Positions 59,566-64,000 of a stretch of 64,000 nucleotides of DNA are shown piece after piece; the first letter of the stretch is position 1, and each line of letters opens with the position of its first letter. The DNA is from Occultella gossypii (GTDB lineage: Bacteria > Actinomycetota > Actinomycetes > Actinomycetales > Beutenbergiaceae). The notes beneath the pieces are model-generated. The model did not search any database and was not told where the DNA came from. It saw only the letters and a program-made list of their open reading frames with translations. The translations under genes were made by a program, and so were the position numbers. Where the stretch lies: positions 327,379 to 391,378 of the forward strand of contig NZ_JAGSHT010000013.1 of the NCBI RefSeq assembly GCF_019947135.1, given 5' to 3'.

Positions 59566-60795
59566 ATGAGTGAGCGTTCCGAGTCCCAGGGACCACCGCG
59601 CGTGCCCGTCGCGGTGCTGGCGAGCGTCGACCCGATCGACCGGGAGATCGCGGTCACCAGCGCCCTCGTGGACCGCCCGGATGTGGTCGCGGTGGTCCAT
59701 GACCTCGAGGGTCACCGGCTCCGGCGTCGGATCCTGCACGCCGGCACTGCCCTCGAGGACATATTCGTGGAACTCGACCACGTCTGCCCGGCCTGCGCGG
59801 TCCGCGAGGACGCCGTGCCGGTCCTGGCCCGGCTGGCACAGACCGGCTCGTACGCCGGCATGATCCTCGCGCTGCCCGCCGCGGCCGAACTGCTGCCGGC
59901 GGTGCGCGGCCTCGCCCAGCACCTCGGGGCCGACGGCGACCTGCGTTCCGTTCGCCTTGGCGCCACCGTCAGCCTCGTGAACCCGGACACGCTCGCCACG
60001 GACCTCCTCGGCGAGGAGGACCTCGCCGACCGTGGCCTGATGCTCGCCCATGGCGATCACCGGGCGATCGGCGAGGTGCTGCTCGGCCAGCTGCCCGTCG
60101 CGGACGCGGTGCTGCTCACCGCACCGGCGCAGACCACCGTGCCCGCGCGGGTCGGCATCAGCCCGACCACCCACGCCACCCACGGCGCCCATCTCGGCTC
60201 GGACCTGCTCGAAGCGCTCCGCGCCCCCGAGAGCACCCGCTGGGAGGACGCCCACGACCCGTGGCTGAGCGGCGTACTGGGCCACCCGCACTCCACGACG
60301 GCCACCGAGCGCCGTGCCCACCCGCTGAGCATGGCACCCGGGCCAGGAATGAGCGGTGACGGCCCCGGACCCGACGCGGACGGCGCCCGGACCCACCCGG
60401 GCGAGGCAACGCCGTCGGGCGTGTGGGCCCTCGACCTGTGCTCCCCCGCGGCCGTGCACCCGGGCCGCCTGCTCACCCACATCGACGCCCTGATCAACGG
60501 CCCGCGGGTGGTCCGCGGCCGGTTCTGGGTGCCGAACCGGCCCGACTCGGTGTGCGGCATGCTCGGTGCCGGGCGGCAGTTGAGCGTCGGGATCGCCTCG
60601 CAGTGGAACCACCACGCCCCGCACACCCGGTTCCTGGTGGTGGGCGCCGGGCCGCACCGGGCCTCGGTGGCGCAGGCGTTCGAGGAGTCCCTGCTGACCC
60701 CGGCCGAGCGGGCGGAGGGACTCGCACCGTGGCTGGACCGGGAGGACGACCTCGAGCCGTTCCTCGGCGCCCGGTCCTCGTCCGGGACGGCCTGA
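59566..60795 (+). CDS. CobW/G3E (COG0523)-like protein with degenerate GTPase motifs
   Basis: The 409-residue protein resembles COG0523 metallochaperones. The start VPVAVLASVDPIDREIAVT takes the place of the Walker A strand but lacks GxxGxGKT. CPACAVRED replaces the metal-binding CxCC...RED. The C-terminal CobW_C domain is recognisable (GRLLTHIDALINGPRVVRGRFWVPNRPD, near 305-335; HHAPHTRFLVVG). A 60-residue His/Pro/Gly-rich stretch (near 225-280) lies in the middle. It is probably unable to hydrolyse GTP. No ribosome site precedes the ATG, which fits a leaderless mRNA. Its iron-box promoter suggests a role in metal stress. The family call is moderately sure. Confidence 0.75.
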   Translation: MSERSESQGPPRVPVAVLASVDPIDREIAVTSALVDRPDVVAVVHDLEGHRLRRRILHAGTALEDIFVELDHVCPACAVREDAVPVLARLAQTGSYAGMILALPAAAELLPAVRGLAQHLGADGDLRSVRLGATVSLVNPDTLATDLLGEEDLADRGLMLAHGDHRAIGEVLLGQLPVADAVLLTAPAQTTVPARVGISPTTHATHGAHLGSDLLEALRAPESTRWEDAHDPWLSGVLGHPHSTTATERRAHPLSMAPGPGMSGDGPGPDADGARTHPGEATPSGVWALDLCSPAAVHPGRLLTHIDALINGPRVVRGRFWVPNRPDSVCGMLGAGRQLSVGIASQWNHHAPHTRFLVVGAGPHRASVAQAFEESLLTPAERAEGLAPWLDREDDLEPFLGARSSSGTA

Positions 60796-60883
60796 GCCGG
60801 CCTGCCCCCTTCGGCGGCACCACGCGTCGACACCCGGCAAGAACGTGTGCGTGGGCGCCGCGTCCAGGCCTACCGTCCGTGAC

Positions 60884-61585
60884 ATGACGCTGCGTCTGCT
60901 TGCCGTGACATTCGACGCCCACGACCCCGCGGGGGTGGCCGAGTTCTGGGCCGGCATGCTGGGACGGGCCGTCGTCGACGACGCGCGCGGCCGGCTGCTG
61001 CCCGGCTCCGAGACCCAGGTCGGCCTGCGGTTCGCACGCAGCGGGGCCGCGAAGAGCGGCCCGAACCGGATCCACCTCCACCTGACCAGCGCAACGCCCG
61101 CGGACCAGCAGGACACGGTCGCCGCGGCCGTCGACCGCGGCGCCGCCCACATCGACGTGGGCCAACTGCCGGAGGAGGGGCACATCGTGCTGGCCGATAC
61201 CGGCGGCAACGAGTTCTGCGTGATCGAGGCCGGCAACCAGTTCCTGGCCGGCTGCGGCTTCCTCGGCGAGGTCGCCTGCGACGGCACCCGCGAGGTCGGC
61301 CTGTTCTGGGCGGAGGCACTGGGCTGGCCCCTGGTCTGGGACCGGGATCAGGAGACCGCCGTCCAGTCTCCGCACGGCGGCACGAAGGTCGCGTGGGGTG
61401 GCCCGCCCCTGGCCCCGAGGCCGTGGCACGACCGCCAGCGGTTCGATCTGGTCGCCGAGGGCGACCTGGCCACCGAGGTCGACCGGTTGGTCTCCATGGG
61501 TGCACGCAGGGCCGGCCTCGGAGACGACGGCTCCGTGGCGCTGGCCGACCCCGACGGCACCGTGTTCAGCCTCTCGCAGGGCTGA
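60884..61585 (+). CDS. VOC (glyoxalase/bleomycin resistance-like) two-domain protein
   Basis: The 233-residue protein is built from two VOC modules (about 1-115 and 125-233), each ending with the DPDG/TGGNEFCV-type strand. The first begins TFDAHDPAGVAEFWAGMLGR, and the second has EVGLFWAEALGWPLVWDRDQETA and ADPDGTVFSL. Such proteins bind metal or small molecules and include dioxygenase-like and resistance proteins; no specific substrate can be read. ATG 60884 is chosen over an earlier in-frame start at 60845 by domain fit. Confidence 0.85.
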   Translation: MTLRLLAVTFDAHDPAGVAEFWAGMLGRAVVDDARGRLLPGSETQVGLRFARSGAAKSGPNRIHLHLTSATPADQQDTVAAAVDRGAAHIDVGQLPEEGHIVLADTGGNEFCVIEAGNQFLAGCGFLGEVACDGTREVGLFWAEALGWPLVWDRDQETAVQSPHGGTKVAWGGPPLAPRPWHDRQRFDLVAEGDLATEVDRLVSMGARRAGLGDDGSVALADPDGTVFSLSQG

Positions 61586-61616
61586 CCACCCGAAAGACCC
61601 GGCTGGCAGGCCCCCT

Positions 61617-63740
61617 TCAGACCGCCCGCACCTCCAGCAGCACCGCGTGCTCGGGGCTCATCCGCGGCAGCGCCAGACCCACCCGGTGCAGCATCCGCCC
61701 GGACAACCGCACCCCACGCTCGGCCCACGGCAACGGCCGGCCCCAGCCCCCGCCGTCGCCGGCCTCGACCGGAACCAGCGTGACCTGATAGGTGAGGTCC
61801 GCGGCCAACCCGGCCAGCGTGACCGGCCCGGTCGGCTGGTGCGCCGACGTCGCCAGCAGGACGCCTGCGAATAGCCCGTGCCGGCCGTCCGGGGCGACGA
61901 TGCCGTGCACGAACCGGCTCGGGTCCGGCTCGTCCACGCGGACCGTGCGCCCGGTGTGCAGGAGCTCGCGGTAGCGCTTGTGCGCGGCGATCCACTCGGC
62001 CACGCGGGCTCGCTCGGCCGCGGACGCGGCCGTCAGGTCCCACTCCAGCCCGAAGTGCCCGAACATGGCGGTCGCGGCCCGGAAGGACAGGTCGTGGGTG
62101 CGCCCGGTGCTGTGCGAGGTGGGCGAGGCGACGTGCGCCCCGACGAGTTCGGGCGGCAGCAGCAGCCCCGTCCAACGCTGGATGTGCTGGCGTTCGAGCG
62201 GGTCGATGCAGTCGGAGGCCCAGACCCGGTCGGTGCGCTCCAGGACCTCCAGGTCCACCCGTCCGCCGCCGGAGGCGCAGCTCTCGATCTCGACCTCGGG
62301 GTGCGCGGCCTTGAGGTCGTCCACGAGCCGGTAGAACGCCGCGGTCTGGGCGTGCACCAGCGCCTTCCCGGTGACCGGGTCGCACGCCTCGATGAGGTCG
62401 CGGTTGTGGTCCCACTTCAGGTAGGCGATGTCGTAGGTGTCCAGCAGCGCGAGCAGCCGGCCGCGGATGTGCGCGAACGCCTCGGGGATCGTCAGGTTCA
62501 GCACCTGCTGACTGCGGAACTCCATCGGCAGCCGGCCCACCGGCGCGAGGATCCAGTCCGGGTGGGCGTGGGCCAGGTCGGAGTCGACGTTGATCATCTC
62601 CGGCTCCACCCACAGCCCGAACTCCATGCCCGCGCCGCGCACGTGGTCGATGAGCGGCCCGAGCCCGTCCGGCCACACGTCGGCGGAGACCTCCCAGTCC
62701 CCCAGGCCCGAGGTGTCATCGCGGCGGGAGCCGAACCAGCCGTCGTCGAGCACGAACCGCTCAACCCCGACGGCGGCGCCCAGGTCCGCGAGTTCGGTCA
62801 GCTTCTCGAGGGTCTGGTCGAAGTAGACGGCCTCCCAGGTGTTCAGGGTGACCGGCCGGGGCCGGGTGGCCCGGCCCGGCCGGGCGCGCAGCCACTCGTG
62901 GAACCGCGCGGACATCTCGTCAAGGCCGATGCCGTAGGAGTAGTAGAGCCACGGGGTGGTGTAGTGCTCGCCGTGGGCGAGCACGATCTCGCCGGGCAGC
63001 AGGAGCTCGCCGCCGCCGAGCAGCTTGCGCCCGTCGTTGTGGTGCTCGGCGTACATGCGGTGGTTGCCGCTCCACGCCGTGTGCACGCCCCACACCTCGC
63101 CGCCGCCGAAGGAGAACCCGGTCTCCCCGGCGATCATCAGGGTGGTCGAGGCCAGCCCGGTCCGGCCGCGTCGGCTGTCCTGACTGCGCACGCCGACCTG
63201 CCAGGGCGCGCGCTGCGGGGCGCGTTCGCGCAGGTGGTGACCGGTGAAGTCGAGGACTTCGGTGGCCCGGAGCGGCACAGGCAGGCACAGCTGCGCCGCG
63301 TCGAGGGTGAACGGCGCGGCCGCGTGGTTGGTCACCGTGGCGCGTTGGCGCACCAGGCCCTGGGGGGTGAGCTCGAGGACGACGGCGAGGCCGAGTCCGC
63401 TCGTGTCGCTCGCCTCGAACTCGGCGTGGTCGGCGGCGACGCGTGCGCTCGTGACGGCGAACCGGTGGCTGGAGCGCGCGCCGGCGAAGTGGCCGCTCAG
63501 CCCGGGCGTGCCGGGCCAGCCGGCGGACAGCTCGGGAAGCAGGCTCACCTGGACCGGGTCGTTCGTCTGGTCGGTGACCTGCTGGGGGCGTGCGGCGAGG
63601 TCCAGATCCGCCAGTGCGGCGCCGGGCACGTCGCCGAGATCGGCGCCCCAGTGCAGCACCTCGGGCAGCCGGTCGCCGATGGTGCGTAGCACGAGGGAGA
63701 CCCCGCCGGCGCGCAGGTGGTGGAGCACGGGCTCGGACAT
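61617..63740 (-). CDS. Alpha-galactosidase, GH36
   Basis: The 707-residue enzyme has an N-terminal beta-supersandwich (1-300) and a TIM barrel with FVLDDGWFG near 330, the nucleophile Asp444 in YLKWDHNRD, CASGGGRVD near 485 and the acid/base Asp510 in WASDCIDPLERQ. This is the full GH36 subgroup I length and motif set, which hydrolyses alpha-1,6-galactosides such as raffinose and melibiose. GGAGG stands seven bases before ATG 63740. It has no signal peptide. A transporter for its substrate is not in the window, but may lie beyond the right edge. Confidence 0.96.
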   Translation of the reverse strand: MSEPVLHHLRAGGVSLVLRTIGDRLPEVLHWGADLGDVPGAALADLDLAARPQQVTDQTNDPVQVSLLPELSAGWPGTPGLSGHFAGARSSHRFAVTSARVAADHAEFEASDTSGLGLAVVLELTPQGLVRQRATVTNHAAAPFTLDAAQLCLPVPLRATEVLDFTGHHLRERAPQRAPWQVGVRSQDSRRGRTGLASTTLMIAGETGFSFGGGEVWGVHTAWSGNHRMYAEHHNDGRKLLGGGELLLPGEIVLAHGEHYTTPWLYYSYGIGLDEMSARFHEWLRARPGRATRPRPVTLNTWEAVYFDQTLEKLTELADLGAAVGVERFVLDDGWFGSRRDDTSGLGDWEVSADVWPDGLGPLIDHVRGAGMEFGLWVEPEMINVDSDLAHAHPDWILAPVGRLPMEFRSQQVLNLTIPEAFAHIRGRLLALLDTYDIAYLKWDHNRDLIEACDPVTGKALVHAQTAAFYRLVDDLKAAHPEVEIESCASGGGRVDLEVLERTDRVWASDCIDPLERQHIQRWTGLLLPPELVGAHVASPTSHSTGRTHDLSFRAATAMFGHFGLEWDLTAASAAERARVAEWIAAHKRYRELLHTGRTVRVDEPDPSRFVHGIVAPDGRHGLFAGVLLATSAHQPTGPVTLAGLAADLTYQVTLVPVEAGDGGGWGRPLPWAERGVRLSGRMLHRVGLALPRMSPEHAVLLEVRAV

Positions 63741-63776
63741 AGGTGGACCTCCGGCAGGGTTCGGGATCGGCGCTGG

Positions 63777-63906
<130 letters not shown>

Positions 63907-64000
63907 CGGCCCGCTCTTCACTCCCCCAACCCGGCGTGGCCGACGCATCTCCCAGACCGCATTCGACAGGTACTGGCGCGATGCGAGGAGGGCCGTCGGC

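Noticed and set aside
63907..64000. Possible start of a new gene after the poly-C tract
   Set aside because: Only 94 bases follow a suspect tract, with no recognisable pattern.

Overview
This is a very GC-rich actinobacterial chromosome segment, most likely from the Micrococcales. The evidence is mycothiol synthase (mshD), a GlnR-type regulator, an NhaA-DsbA fusion, DUF2516, a MutT1-type NUDIX/phosphatase fusion, septum-formation lipoproteins, GTG starts and GNN/CNN-biased codons. A family such as Beutenbergiaceae or Ruaniaceae is a guess from its carbohydrate-active gene content. I see no phage, transposase, integrase, plasmid gene or CRISPR array.

Region 1 (1-8058, + strand) is a pectin (rhamnogalacturonan) use operon. 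It holds the end of a sugar-binding lipoprotein, an intercistronic hairpin, two LplB/LplC-type permeases, a CE12-type rhamnogalacturonan acetylesterase, a PL26/YetA-like exo-rhamnogalacturonan lyase and a GH95 alpha-L-fucosidase/alpha-L-galactosidase. The first four genes overlap or nearly abut. A Pr6Pr membrane protein, NhaA-DsbA and a GH2 beta-galactosidase follow on the - strand. A glycine-rich, sortase-anchored surface protein with an in-frame stop comes next, then a DEAD-box helicase with a repeat-rich tail. An L-fucose dehydrogenase-like AKR and a 2-keto-3-deoxy-L-fuconate dehydrogenase-like SDR form a translationally coupled pair at 18221-19968. They could oxidise the sugar that GH95 releases.

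Region 2 (20-31 kb) is mostly housekeeping: clpC, a macro-domain hydrolase, dtd, asparaginase, a DUF2516 protein, a FUSC-like membrane protein, YgfZ, a ferric nitrobindin-like protein and glnR.

Region 3 (31.6-42.2 kb) is a phosphate island: DUF47-pit, two paralogous septum-formation lipoproteins, pstSCAB with a clear PHO box, then mutT1 and ppk on the opposite side. Region 4 (42-48 kb) has mshD with an internal 24-bp repeat, a PLP amino-acid deaminase/aldolase-like gene, an aldonolactone oxidase, a transglutaminase, a TM2 protein and tRNA-Lys(TTT).

Region 5 (48.3-50 kb) is a TetR-gap pair with a palindromic operator. Region 6 (50-59.5 kb) has an HExxH membrane protein, a NagZ-like GH3, and a tandem duplication of heparinase II/III-like enzymes. 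Upstream of these lie a truncated gene resembling a polysaccharide pyruvyl transferase, a promoter with two operator copies, and a LacI regulator. This looks like a second, partly decayed polysaccharide locus.

Region 7 (59.5-64 kb) has a degenerate CobW/G3E homolog that appears to be read from a leaderless mRNA under a DtxR/IdeR box, a VOC protein and a GH36 alpha-galactosidase. The window closes with a poly-C tract that is probably a sequencing or assembly artefact.
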